From NCBI GenBank assembly GCA_003021725.1, contig PXRA01000045.1, forward strand, positions 21,704 to 85,703: a DNA stretch of 64,000 bases. Reading direction: 5' to 3'. Positions 27,346 through 36,170 of the stretch are shown here, in pieces. The translations under genes were made by a program, and so were the position numbers. The DNA comes from Halobacteriales archaeon QH_8_64_26. Its GTDB lineage: Archaea > Halobacteriota > Halobacteria > Halobacteriales > Halococcaceae. A model generated the notes under the pieces. It was not told the DNA's origin. It did not search any database and was given only the letters and a program-made list of their open reading frames with translations. The first letter of the stretch is position 1; every line of letters starts with the position of its first letter.

Positions 27346-29991
27346 TCACAGGATGTAGAACAGCGGGAATAAGAACAGCCAGACGATATCGACGAAGTGC
27401 CAGTAGAGCCCGAAGTACTCGATCGGGCGCTCGTCCTCCAGGTAGGCTCCTCGGGTCGCCCGTGTGAGCATGTAGATCGCGATCACCAGGCCGGCGATGA
27501 CGTGCAGCGCGTGCAGTCCGGTCGTCAGGAAGAACGTCGAGGTCCGGACGTTCGTCGAAAGCAACAGGCCCTCGTGGAACAGTTCCTGCCACTCGATTCC
27601 TTTGTTGAGGAGGAAGCCGATCCCGAGCGCGATAGTGAGGCCGAGACTCGCGACGACGCCCCTCTTGGACCCTTTCTCGGCGGCGACCATCGCGAGCACG
27701 ACGCTGAAACTGCTCGTCAGCAGGAGATAGGTGTTGACCAATCCCGGTAGCGGGTCGTGGGGGACCGGCTCCCAGCCGACCCAGCCCTGTGCGACCCGGA
27801 TGAACACGTACGAGCCGATGAACGCGCCGAAGAGCACGACGTCGGATGCTAAAAATATCCACACGCCGGTCTTTACGTTCTCGATGCCGTCGAACGGCCA
27901 ACTCTCCCCGAAAGGCCCCGAGGGACCGGTAAAGCGCTCCCTGGTAAGCCCGAACAACGAGCCCCCCGTCAGTAGCGCGCCGATCCCCGTGAGACCCGCA
28001 TAGAAAGTTCCCGCGAAGCCGTCGGGGAACGACGCGCCCTGGAAGCCCGAGGCCCCCAACAGGAGCACGAACGCGCCGACCCCGATCGCCAGCGGCCAGA
28101 TGCTCGCGTGATCCTCGCCTTCGCCTTCGTCTGTGATCCGCTCGTGGCCGGGGGCGTGGTCGGTGGCCTGATCGCTAACGGTGGCCACGCCGCCGTCGGT
28201 GAGTTCACCGCCGTCCGCCGCCGTCCCGCTACCGATCGCCGATCGTTCGTCCTCCGCGAGGAAGTCGATCGACCCGCTCCGGTAGCTCGGTATCCCGGGG
28301 AAATTTTCGAGGGGTGGTGGCGAGGGGACCGTCCACTCGGCGGTCGTCGAGTACGCCCAGGGATTGTCGCCGGCCTCCTCGCCGGTAAAGAGGCTCGCCG
28401 TGAGGTTGTAGAACATGAGGAGGAAGGAAGCCCCGAGCACGAACGCGCCGATCGTCGCGAGCTGGTGCCAGGGGGTCAGACCCGGCGGGTAGTCGAACAC
28501 CCGTCGGGGGGTCTCCCAGGCGAGGAACATCGGGAAATACAGCAGATTGAACCCGACGAAGTAGGCCGCGAAGTGAACCTTCCCCAGGAACTCGTCGTAC
28601 ATCTTCCCTGTTATCTTCGGGTACCAGTAGTACAACCCGCCGATCAGCGCGGTGACACCGCCGACCATTACGTAATGGAAGTGTGCGACCACCCAGTAGG
28701 TCCCCCGGAACTCGTAATCGAGCACCACCGCACCTAGGAAGACCCCGGTGATGCCGCCGACGATAAAGAGGACCAGCGCCCCGAAGGTAAAGAGGAAGGG
28801 GGTCACGAAGCGGATGCGCCCTTTGATCATCGTATAGATCAGCGAGAAGACCATCAAATCGAACGGCAGGGAGATGCCGATCGTGGTCGCCATGAAGAGG
28901 GTCTTGACCTGGAGGTTGATGCTGGTGAGAAACATGTGATGCATCCAGACGCCGAAGCTCTGGAGGGCAACGAGCACCATCGATGCGATGAACCACTTCC
29001 TGCCCACGAGTCGGCGGCCGGTGAAGGTCTGGAAGGTCTCTGCCATCACGCCGAGCGCGGGGAAGAAGACGATGTAGACCTCGGGGTGGCCGAAGAACCA
29101 AAAGAGGTGTGCCCACAGCAGCGAGCCGCCCTCGGTGAAGGAGAAGTAGGTCGTGCCCAAGAGGCGATCCGAGGAGAGGATCATGAGCGCGGCGAGCAGC
29201 GCCGCGAAGGCAAAGAGCATCATCCAAACGGTGAGCAGAATCGTCCAGGTAAAGAGGGGTAAGCGCCTGAGGGTCAGGCCCTCCGCGCGCATCCGGTGCA
29301 TGGTCGTCAAGAAGTTCACCGAGGAGACGGTGATCGAGACGACGAAGAGCAACAGCGCGAGGATCGCAGTCGTACTGCCGACCTCAGGGGTATACATGGG
29401 CAGGTCGAGCGGGGCGTACATCGTCCACCCGCCGGCGAAGGACGCACCTTGGAAGAACGAAACGCCCAGTAGCAGCCCCGAGGCGGCGTACAGCCAGTAC
29501 GACAGGGCATTGAGCCGGGGGAAGGCGAGGTCCTTCGCGCCGATCTGGAGCGGGACGATGTAGTTCGCGAAGCCGAAGGCAAACGGCGAGAGGAACCAGA
29601 AGACCATGATCAGCCCGTGGATCGAGACGGCTTGATTGTATGCGCCGGCGCTCAGAAGTCCCTGACCGGCCGTCCAGAGTTGGAGGCGCATAAGCAACGC
29701 GAGCACGCCCCCGAAGATCAGGAAAAACAGCGCCGTCACGATGTAGAGTACCCCGACGTCCTTGTGGTTCGTCGTCACGAGGTACCGGCGTACCGACCCG
29801 AGCGGCGGGAGCCCGTGGCCGTCCTCGGTATCGGTCCCCGCCCCCGAGGGCGTCGCGAACTCACTGTCGGTCGTCGCGTGCCCGCCATCGGCTTTCGTGT
29901 GCCTGCCGTCGGTTCTCCTGGACCCGTCATCCGTCGTTTTCGCTTCGTCGTCTCCGGTACTGTCGTTCATCGGTTGGCCGTCGGTCGTCAT
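27346..29991 (-). CDS. Fused heme-copper oxidase subunit I + III (CoxA-CoxC)
   Basis: Subunit I: HPEVYIVFFPALGVMAETFQTFTG, WMHHMFLTS, VAHFHYVMVGG; subunit III-like C-terminus (GVWIFLASDVVLFGAFIGSYVFIR ... GLHALHVIAGLVIAIYM ... YWHFVDIVWLFLFPLFYIL). Confidence 0.95.
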   Translation of the reverse strand: MTTDGQPMNDSTGDDEAKTTDDGSRRTDGRHTKADGGHATTDSEFATPSGAGTDTEDGHGLPPLGSVRRYLVTTNHKDVGVLYIVTALFFLIFGGVLALLMRLQLWTAGQGLLSAGAYNQAVSIHGLIMVFWFLSPFAFGFANYIVPLQIGAKDLAFPRLNALSYWLYAASGLLLGVSFFQGASFAGGWTMYAPLDLPMYTPEVGSTTAILALLLFVVSITVSSVNFLTTMHRMRAEGLTLRRLPLFTWTILLTVWMMLFAFAALLAALMILSSDRLLGTTYFSFTEGGSLLWAHLFWFFGHPEVYIVFFPALGVMAETFQTFTGRRLVGRKWFIASMVLVALQSFGVWMHHMFLTSINLQVKTLFMATTIGISLPFDLMVFSLIYTMIKGRIRFVTPFLFTFGALVLFIVGGITGVFLGAVVLDYEFRGTYWVVAHFHYVMVGGVTALIGGLYYWYPKITGKMYDEFLGKVHFAAYFVGFNLLYFPMFLAWETPRRVFDYPPGLTPWHQLATIGAFVLGASFLLMFYNLTASLFTGEEAGDNPWAYSTTAEWTVPSPPPLENFPGIPSYRSGSIDFLAEDERSAIGSGTAADGGELTDGGVATVSDQATDHAPGHERITDEGEGEDHASIWPLAIGVGAFVLLLGASGFQGASFPDGFAGTFYAGLTGIGALLTGGSLFGLTRERFTGPSGPFGESWPFDGIENVKTGVWIFLASDVVLFGAFIGSYVFIRVAQGWVGWEPVPHDPLPGLVNTYLLLTSSFSVVLAMVAAEKGSKRGVVASLGLTIALGIGFLLNKGIEWQELFHEGLLLSTNVRTSTFFLTTGLHALHVIAGLVIAIYMLTRATRGAYLEDERPIEYFGLYWHFVDIVWLFLFPLFYIL

Positions 29992-30881
29992 GCTGACCTC
30001 GTGGTGGTAGCCCCGAGGAGGGCGTTGCCCGTACTGTTCCCTCCAGTAGCGTTCGTCGTCCCGTTGGGCGCACCCGTAGTAGTAGCATTAGTAGCGTTAG
30101 CCCCCGCTTCGGTGGCGTTCCCCGATCCGGTCGCGTTCGCGCTCGTATTTGATGTATTGGCGTACCACTGCTCGAACGCCGTCGGTTCCATGACGATCAC
30201 CTCGGCGTTCATCGCGGAGTGACCGGCCCCGCAGAGCTCGTAACACGCCGCCTGGAAGGTTCCGGTCTCGCTCGCGGTGAACCACGACTCGGTCGTCTGG
30301 CCGGGGATCGCGTCTGATTTCACCTTGAACCGGGGTATGCCGAAGTTGTGCCAGACGTCCCGTGAGGTCACGGTCAGATCTATCCGCTCGCCTTGCGGGA
30401 CCCGCAGGACCCCATCGGTGGTGTGGCCGTTGGGATACTCGAACTCCCAGCCGAACTGATAGCCGGTGACGTCCACCTCGAAGTCCTCCTCTCCCTGCGA
30501 GGGGGCTCCTTCGACGAACAACAGCGTGCCATAGGTCCAGGCGATCAGCGAGATGACGATGATCGCGCTCAAGGCAAGCGAGGTGAACAGCTTCCGCCCG
30601 CCGCCGCTGCCGGTCGGCAGTTCGCCGAGCGTCGGCCGATCGACCTCCTCGCCGTCCTCGCCTCCTTCGCCTCCCTCGCCGTCGGCGTCACCCCTGCCGG
30701 CATCGCGGTACTGGTAGGCGAGATAACACATGTACCCGATAACGACGATGCCGACCAGCGTCCCGAGCACCAGAAAGACGAAATAGATCTGCCTGAACAC
30801 TTCGACCATCGTCCCGCGCGGAACGATACCATTTTGCACGGGTAGGGACGTGGGTTCGGGCAGCTGGGTAAACCACGACAT
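29988..30881 (-). CDS. coxB: Cytochrome c oxidase subunit II with sequon-rich C-terminal tail
   Basis: CuA motif CYELCGAGHSAM; VTSRDVWHNFGIPRFKVKSDAIPGQTTESWFTASETGTFQ; two N-terminal TMs. Confidence 0.93.
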   Translation of the reverse strand: MSWFTQLPEPTSLPVQNGIVPRGTMVEVFRQIYFVFLVLGTLVGIVVIGYMCYLAYQYRDAGRGDADGEGGEGGEDGEEVDRPTLGELPTGSGGGRKLFTSLALSAIIVISLIAWTYGTLLFVEGAPSQGEEDFEVDVTGYQFGWEFEYPNGHTTDGVLRVPQGERIDLTVTSRDVWHNFGIPRFKVKSDAIPGQTTESWFTASETGTFQAACYELCGAGHSAMNAEVIVMEPTAFEQWYANTSNTSANATGSGNATEAGANATNATTTGAPNGTTNATGGNSTGNALLGATTTRSA

Positions 30882-31126
30882 AACGTATACCACAGTAATT
30901 TTGCCGGTACTTATTCATTTCGGAGATCGGGGTCCCCTTCGAGCGGAAGGCGATGAACAACAGAGAGACGGGGAACGACGCCGGGAAGCGGAAAAACACG
31001 GGGGTACGGACGACTGTTTGCCGATCGATCGTCGGGCATGGATCGAGTGAGACCCGGGGCGGACCCGACGCCCGAATTCCCGATACGGACCGAACGCTTT
31101 TGTTTCGTGGTGTGTACTTTCATATC

Positions 31127-31654
31127 ATGGTCAACGAACGAACGGAGACGGAGGACGGGGAGATCGCCGATACTCAAACGGAGATCGAGGGGTTCGACAG
31201 CATGATCGGCATCGCTCTCGACGGGGTCATCGGGGCGCTCGGGGGCCTGGTCGGAACGGCGGCGATGACCGTCGGTCTGCTCGTCGCCCAGTCCCTGGGG
31301 GCGTTCGACATGGTGTCGTTCGCCGACTTCGCCGAGCTGGTCGGGATCGCCGGGCTCTTTCCGGCCAACGCCGTCGCCGTCGGCTACCTGGTCTTTCTCG
31401 GCGGCGGGATGGTGATCTGGCCGCTGTTGTTCGCCGCCGCGGGGCTCTACCTGCCGGGCGAGACCTACGCCAAACGCGGCCTCCCCTACGGGTTCGTGCT
31501 CTGGACCGGCTTCGCGCCGGCTTTCTATCTCGATTACAGTGGGTTCTCGCTCGTGCTCTATCTGGTGTTGACCCTGATCGCGCACTTCTCGTATGGCTTC
31601 AGCCTCGGAGCGGTCTTCGATTACTTCACCGATCGGCCCGACACGCTGGTTTAA
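31127..31654 (+). CDS. Cox-linked membrane protein (DUF6789-like)
   Basis: MVNERTETEDGEIADTQTEIEGFDSMIGIALDGVIGALGGLVGTAAMTVGLLVAQSLGAFD...; ATG at 31127. Confidence 0.65.
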   Translation: MVNERTETEDGEIADTQTEIEGFDSMIGIALDGVIGALGGLVGTAAMTVGLLVAQSLGAFDMVSFADFAELVGIAGLFPANAVAVGYLVFLGGGMVIWPLLFAAAGLYLPGETYAKRGLPYGFVLWTGFAPAFYLDYSGFSLVLYLVLTLIAHFSYGFSLGAVFDYFTDRPDTLV

Positions 31655-31815
31655 GCCGAGCCACGCGGAGGTCGATTCCGGAGAACGGGCGTTTCGATCG
31701 CCCCCTCGGTGCTTGAAGGCTCGACGGCCCGGTTCGCACTCGTTCCGGGAGATCGCCCCGAACGGGGAACGTTCGCGCGGTCTCCTGCGACCGCAACCGG
31801 AAGTGTGAGCACCGT

Positions 31816-32484
31816 TCAGGATCGTCCTCGCCGATAGCTCCAGGTCAACAGCCCGATCGTGAACAGGAAGATCGCCGTCCCGATGTCGTACGACCACGCG
31901 TACGCGGCGGTCGTGAGACTCGCCGTCGGTCCCCCGATAAGCCCCAGCAGGGCAGCGAGAGCTGGTGCGGTACAGCCGATACAGGTCACGAGTCCGAGCA
32001 CACCTGAGAGGACGCTGCGGGTCAGCACCAGCACGTTGGCGTACACCAGATACGCCAGCGAGGCGTATCCGATTACTTGGAACGGGACGAGGTACAGCCG
32101 GAGCCAGGGGCTCGAAAACGCCACCAACGGACCCCATCCCGGCGCGTACATCGCCACCCGGAGATCGATCGGTCGACCGGCGGCATCGAACCCGATCGTT
32201 CCCGGGAGATACAGGAGGACGAACAGGTACGCGCCCGCAACGGCGAGTCCGATAACTCGATGGGTCCGGGTACGCGGATCCGGGGAGACAGCACGGAGAA
32301 CCCACAACCCTGCGTTGATCCAGACGAACGGGTAGAGCAAGTAGCGAAGCCCACCCGAGGGGGTCGCAGGCGTGAGCGCGAAGTAGGCGACCAATAGATA
32401 CGCCTCGATAGCGAGGACGGCGATCCAGACCCCCATCGTCCGCCGCTCCGGTGACCACCGACGGCCGTATGCGTCCAGGTTCAT
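31816..32484 (-). CDS. Polytopic membrane protein of unknown function (cox-linked)
   Basis: 222 aa; about 7 TM; MNLDAYGRRWSPERRTMGVWIAVLAIEAYLLVAYFALTPATPSGGLRYLLYPFVWINAGLWVLRAVSPD... Confidence 0.7.
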   Translation of the reverse strand: MNLDAYGRRWSPERRTMGVWIAVLAIEAYLLVAYFALTPATPSGGLRYLLYPFVWINAGLWVLRAVSPDPRTRTHRVIGLAVAGAYLFVLLYLPGTIGFDAAGRPIDLRVAMYAPGWGPLVAFSSPWLRLYLVPFQVIGYASLAYLVYANVLVLTRSVLSGVLGLVTCIGCTAPALAALLGLIGGPTASLTTAAYAWSYDIGTAIFLFTIGLLTWSYRRGRS

Positions 32485-32943
32485 ACGAGAACCGTATCGG
32501 GAAGGGTCGGCCCCCCTCCGGCGACGAAGAGGGGACGGACGCCGAACGCGGGTGCTGCCACCGGGCGGACGAACCGGTCGCCGGTCGTCGGCACCACTAT
32601 CCTCATGATTTATTGGACGCCCTCTCGATGCGACGATAATAAAGCTTCGTGAGGGCGACGATGGACGACCGGCGAGCGCGTTCCGGAGGACGGGAAGGAA
32701 TCACCGGCCAGGCGGACGAACGCGTAGGCACGATCGGAACGAAGGGCGGTCGTTTCGGCGAACGGATCACCGGACGCTTCGCCAACTCGGAGAGCCATAT
32801 CGGCCCCGGCGGTAGCGCTAACGATCACATCCGGCATGCCGTGCTGGGGGTCGTCCCCCGAGCGGTACTCCCTACTGGGGCGGATCCAGCTACGGGCGGA
32901 TCGCCGAAATCGGCCGGAGGACCAGCGTGCTGATGCGGGAACG

Positions 32944-33147
32944 ATGGATCGCATGACGCGCTCGGCCGTCGGGTACGCGCTCCTGTTCGCGATCCCACCG
33001 GGTGTCGGCGCGGGGGTCTTCGTCTCCCGGATTCAGGCGGGATCGCTCGCGCTTGGCGTCGCGTTCGGTGCGCTGCTCTCGATCGCGATCTTCGTATCGA
33101 TCGTCTACGCGGCGAGCACCGGTACGCCCGACCACGACTGCCAGTAG
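32944..33147 (+). CDS. Small two-TM membrane protein
   Basis: MDRMTRSAVGYALLFAIPPGVGAGVFVSRIQAGSLALGVAFGALLSIAIFVSIVYAASTG. Confidence 0.5.
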   Translation: MDRMTRSAVGYALLFAIPPGVGAGVFVSRIQAGSLALGVAFGALLSIAIFVSIVYAASTGTPDHDCQ

Positions 33148-33165
33148 CACCCCGGCGGCCGTCGG

Positions 33166-33199
33166 TAGCGATACGGAACGAGATAGCGATACGGAACGA
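33166..33199 (+). repeat. Short 18-bp-period direct repeat (16-bp identical core)
   Basis: TAGCGATACGGAACGA at 33166-33181 and 33184-33199. Confidence 0.75.
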
Positions 33200-33411
33200 C
33201 GCCGATAGGAACGCGGATGACGGCGGGGGACGGATACGGCGACCGGACTCGACGCTCGAAACCTCGACTTCCAGGGAGTGATCCGTTCTGGGAGAACGAG
33301 TCGGCGGGGTTCGAGAGACGGGAACACCGAGCCCTATATACCCCTCCGTACTACCCGATGGCCTACGCCGGGACGGCAGCTCACTCCGCTCGCCCGATTC
33401 GACCCGAACCC

Positions 33412-34611
33412 ATGGATACGACAGTACTGCCGAGCAACGAACGATGGCGTTCCGGATACACCGTCCTCGCGCTCTGTGTCGGCGCGTACTTCGCGATCAG
33501 GTTCTCCCAGCTACTGGTGAGCGCGCTTGTCCCCTCGATCCTCGGGACGTTCGCGGTTTCACGGGCCGCCATCGGTACCGTTCTGGGCGGGATGTGGGCC
33601 GCTTACGCCTTCGCTCAACTTCCGAGCGGCGTACTGAGCGATCGCTTCGGGCCGCGGTCGATCGTCCTCGCCGGAGTGGGGCTCACCGCCGTCGCCGGCC
33701 TCCTGTTGGCAGGAACGCCTTCTTTCGCCCTCTTCGGCGTCTTCCTCGGCCTGTTGGGCGTCGGTGCCGGTCTCTACTACAACGCGGCGACGGCGCTTCT
33801 CACCGGGCGCTTCGACGCGATCGGGCAGGCGATCGGCATCCATCGCATCGGCGACCCGGCGGCCGGACTGCTCGCACCGCCGATCGCCGCCGCCCTCGCC
33901 CTTCGTTACGGCTGGCGCGTCGCGCTCGGGGTCGGCGTCGCCGTCTCGCTGCTCGTGCTCGGGGCCTTCGCCCGCTGCGTCCCCGCGACCCGCTCGGTAG
34001 AAGAGGACCAATCGCTCCGCGAGCTACTCGCCCCGAGATATCTCCTCGCCCTCCTCTCCCGGCCGACGCTCGCGTCCACGACCGTCCTCGCAGTTTTCGC
34101 CGAGTTCGTCGGGTTGGCGACGATGTCGCTGCTTCCGACCTTCCTCGTTCAGCACCACGGCTACACGCTGTTGCGCGCCGGGCTGTTGTTCTCCGTGCTG
34201 GCCGCGATCAGAGGCGTTTTGCAACCGCTGGCGGGCCGGGCGTCCGACCGGCTGGGTCGCGATAGGGTACTCGCGCTGATGATGGGTGCCGGCGTTCTCG
34301 GCTACGGGCCGCTCAGTTCGAGTACGGCTTTCGTGCTCGCCGTCCCGGCGGTCGTACTGGCCGGGATCGCGATGAGCTGGGCCCTGCCACTGCAGTCCCG
34401 GGCGATCGACGGGCTCACCGAATCGGAGCAAGGGGCCGGGTTCGGCCTCGTCCGGACGATCTACATCCTCTCGGGCGCGCTCGGGACGGCGGTAACAGGC
34501 CTAGTCGCCGACGTCGCGGGCTGGGGAGCGAGCTTTCTGGTACTCACAGCTCTTTTGACGATCGCTTTCCTCCTGCTGCTCGCGAACCATGCGCTCGGCG
34601 AGTGGGACTGA
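33412..34611 (+). CDS. MFS transporter
   Basis: 12-TM pattern; GVLSDRFGPRSIVLAG motif A, second-half GRASDRLGRDRVLAL; likely start MDTTVLPSNERWRSGY at 33412. Confidence 0.88.
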   Translation: MDTTVLPSNERWRSGYTVLALCVGAYFAIRFSQLLVSALVPSILGTFAVSRAAIGTVLGGMWAAYAFAQLPSGVLSDRFGPRSIVLAGVGLTAVAGLLLAGTPSFALFGVFLGLLGVGAGLYYNAATALLTGRFDAIGQAIGIHRIGDPAAGLLAPPIAAALALRYGWRVALGVGVAVSLLVLGAFARCVPATRSVEEDQSLRELLAPRYLLALLSRPTLASTTVLAVFAEFVGLATMSLLPTFLVQHHGYTLLRAGLLFSVLAAIRGVLQPLAGRASDRLGRDRVLALMMGAGVLGYGPLSSSTAFVLAVPAVVLAGIAMSWALPLQSRAIDGLTESEQGAGFGLVRTIYILSGALGTAVTGLVADVAGWGASFLVLTALLTIAFLLLLANHALGEWD

Positions 34612-34783
34612 GACGACAATTCTCACGAAGCGAGCGCGAAGCGAAGAACCGGCCGGTTCGCGTTCGCGGGCTCCGAAGACCGGAACGAGTTTCGAGGACG
34701 GTAGCAGGTCCCGAAGCCGGCGAGCGACGAGCCCCTTGCCCGGACCCGAAAGACGCTTTCGCCCACCGGCCGTCGCCTCGCCC

Positions 34784-35626
34784 GTGACAGCGCACGATCG
34801 GAGCGATACGTTCGACATCGGCGGCGAGTTGACGGTCAATCGCTTGGGCTTCGGCGCGATGCGACTGACCGGCGATGGGATCATCGGCCCGCCCGAGGAC
34901 GAAGAGGAGGCTAGAGACGTTCTCGACCGCGCGCGTGATCTCGGTGTGGATTTCGTCGACACCGCCGATTCCTACGGCCCGGCGGTCTCAGAACGGCTCA
35001 TCGGCGAGGCGCTCGACCCTGCCGCGGACGACGATCTCGTCGTCGCGACCAAAGGCGGGCTCTGGCGCGACGATCGCGACGGCTCCTGGCCCCGGTGTGG
35101 CGGGCCGGGCTACCTGCGCAACGCGATCCTCGCCAGCTTGGATCGCTTGGGCACCGAGACGATCGACCTCTATCAGTTCCACTGGCCCGACCCCGACGTC
35201 GAGTACGCCGAGTCGGTATCGGCATTTGCCGGCTTCAAGGACGAGGGCAAGGTCGAGCACGTCGGCGTCTCTAACGTCTCGATCGACCAGCTCGAAGCGG
35301 CCCGTGAGGTCGTCGAGATCGCAACCGTCCAGAACCAGTATAACGTCGGCGATCGCGACTCCGAGGAGGTGCTCGAGTACTGCGAGGACCACGACATCGG
35401 CTTCATTCCCTGGGCACCGCTCGGTTCGGGCGAGTTAGAGGGCTTAGAGGTGGTCGCCGAGAACCACGACGCGAGTCCCTACCAGATCGGGCTCGCCTGG
35501 TTGCTCCAACACTCCCCGGTCGTGCTCCCGATCCCGGGGACCAGCAGCGTCGAACACTTAGAGGAGAACGTCGCCGCCAGCGAGATCTCCCTCACCGACG
35601 AGGAGATCGAGACGATCGAGAACTGA
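34784..35626 (+). CDS. Aldo/keto reductase (GTG start)
   Basis: LGFGAMRLTGDGIIG, VDFVDTADSYGPAVSERLIGEAL, VVATKGGLWR, HVGVSNVSIDQLEAA, TVQNQYN. Confidence 0.92.
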   Translation: MTAHDRSDTFDIGGELTVNRLGFGAMRLTGDGIIGPPEDEEEARDVLDRARDLGVDFVDTADSYGPAVSERLIGEALDPAADDDLVVATKGGLWRDDRDGSWPRCGGPGYLRNAILASLDRLGTETIDLYQFHWPDPDVEYAESVSAFAGFKDEGKVEHVGVSNVSIDQLEAAREVVEIATVQNQYNVGDRDSEEVLEYCEDHDIGFIPWAPLGSGELEGLEVVAENHDASPYQIGLAWLLQHSPVVLPIPGTSSVEHLEENVAASEISLTDEEIETIEN

Positions 35627-35681
35627 ACGAGCGTCCCTTCCCGCCCGGCGGGGACGCGCACCGCCGAGAAGCCGCCTCTTC

Positions 35682-35903
35682 TCAGGTCCGTTCTTCCGTA
35701 CGGAGCACGATCGTCGTGGCGAACAGCGCGGACATGACGAGCAACACGACGACCAGTGCCTGTGGGCCGAGCGGGTCAATGCCGATCGGGACTACTTCCG
35801 GGAAATCGCCGAGCGCGCGATCGTAGAGTACGTTCACCAGATAGACCCCGGCGAAGAGCATCGAGCCAAAGAGCGTCAGTCGCGCTACGGTGCTCCGGTC
35901 CAT
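35682..35903 (-). CDS. Small two-TM membrane protein
   Basis: MDRSTVARLTLFGSMLFAGVYLVNVLYDRALGDFPEVVPIGIDPLGPQALVVVLLVMSALFATTIVLRTEERT. Confidence 0.55.
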   Translation of the reverse strand: MDRSTVARLTLFGSMLFAGVYLVNVLYDRALGDFPEVVPIGIDPLGPQALVVVLLVMSALFATTIVLRTEERT

Positions 35904-36170
35904 GTTCGAGCCCGTAGTCCCTTCTCGGTTAAAACACCACCGTCATCCCCCGGCGCGTCCCGTACCGGAACCCGGCTTCCGTGGCCCTCCCCGGGGCTCG
36001 ATCGCCGAGCGCCCCGGGGAAGCCGGCGTGCTACGGACTCGTCCGTAACCCCCTACCGGGCTCCGACGGGTCCGATACCACCATCGTACCGCCCGGGTTC
36101 GCTCCGAGGAGTGGGCCCGGGCTCTCACCCAAGAAAAGTCGCCGGCAACGGGAGTTCGACCCTAGCCGAG

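Noticed and set aside
30911-32458. 515-aa minus-strand ORF
   Set aside because: Overlaps the plus-strand cox-linked membrane protein and, out of frame, the better-supported minus ORF 31816..32484; no domain signature.
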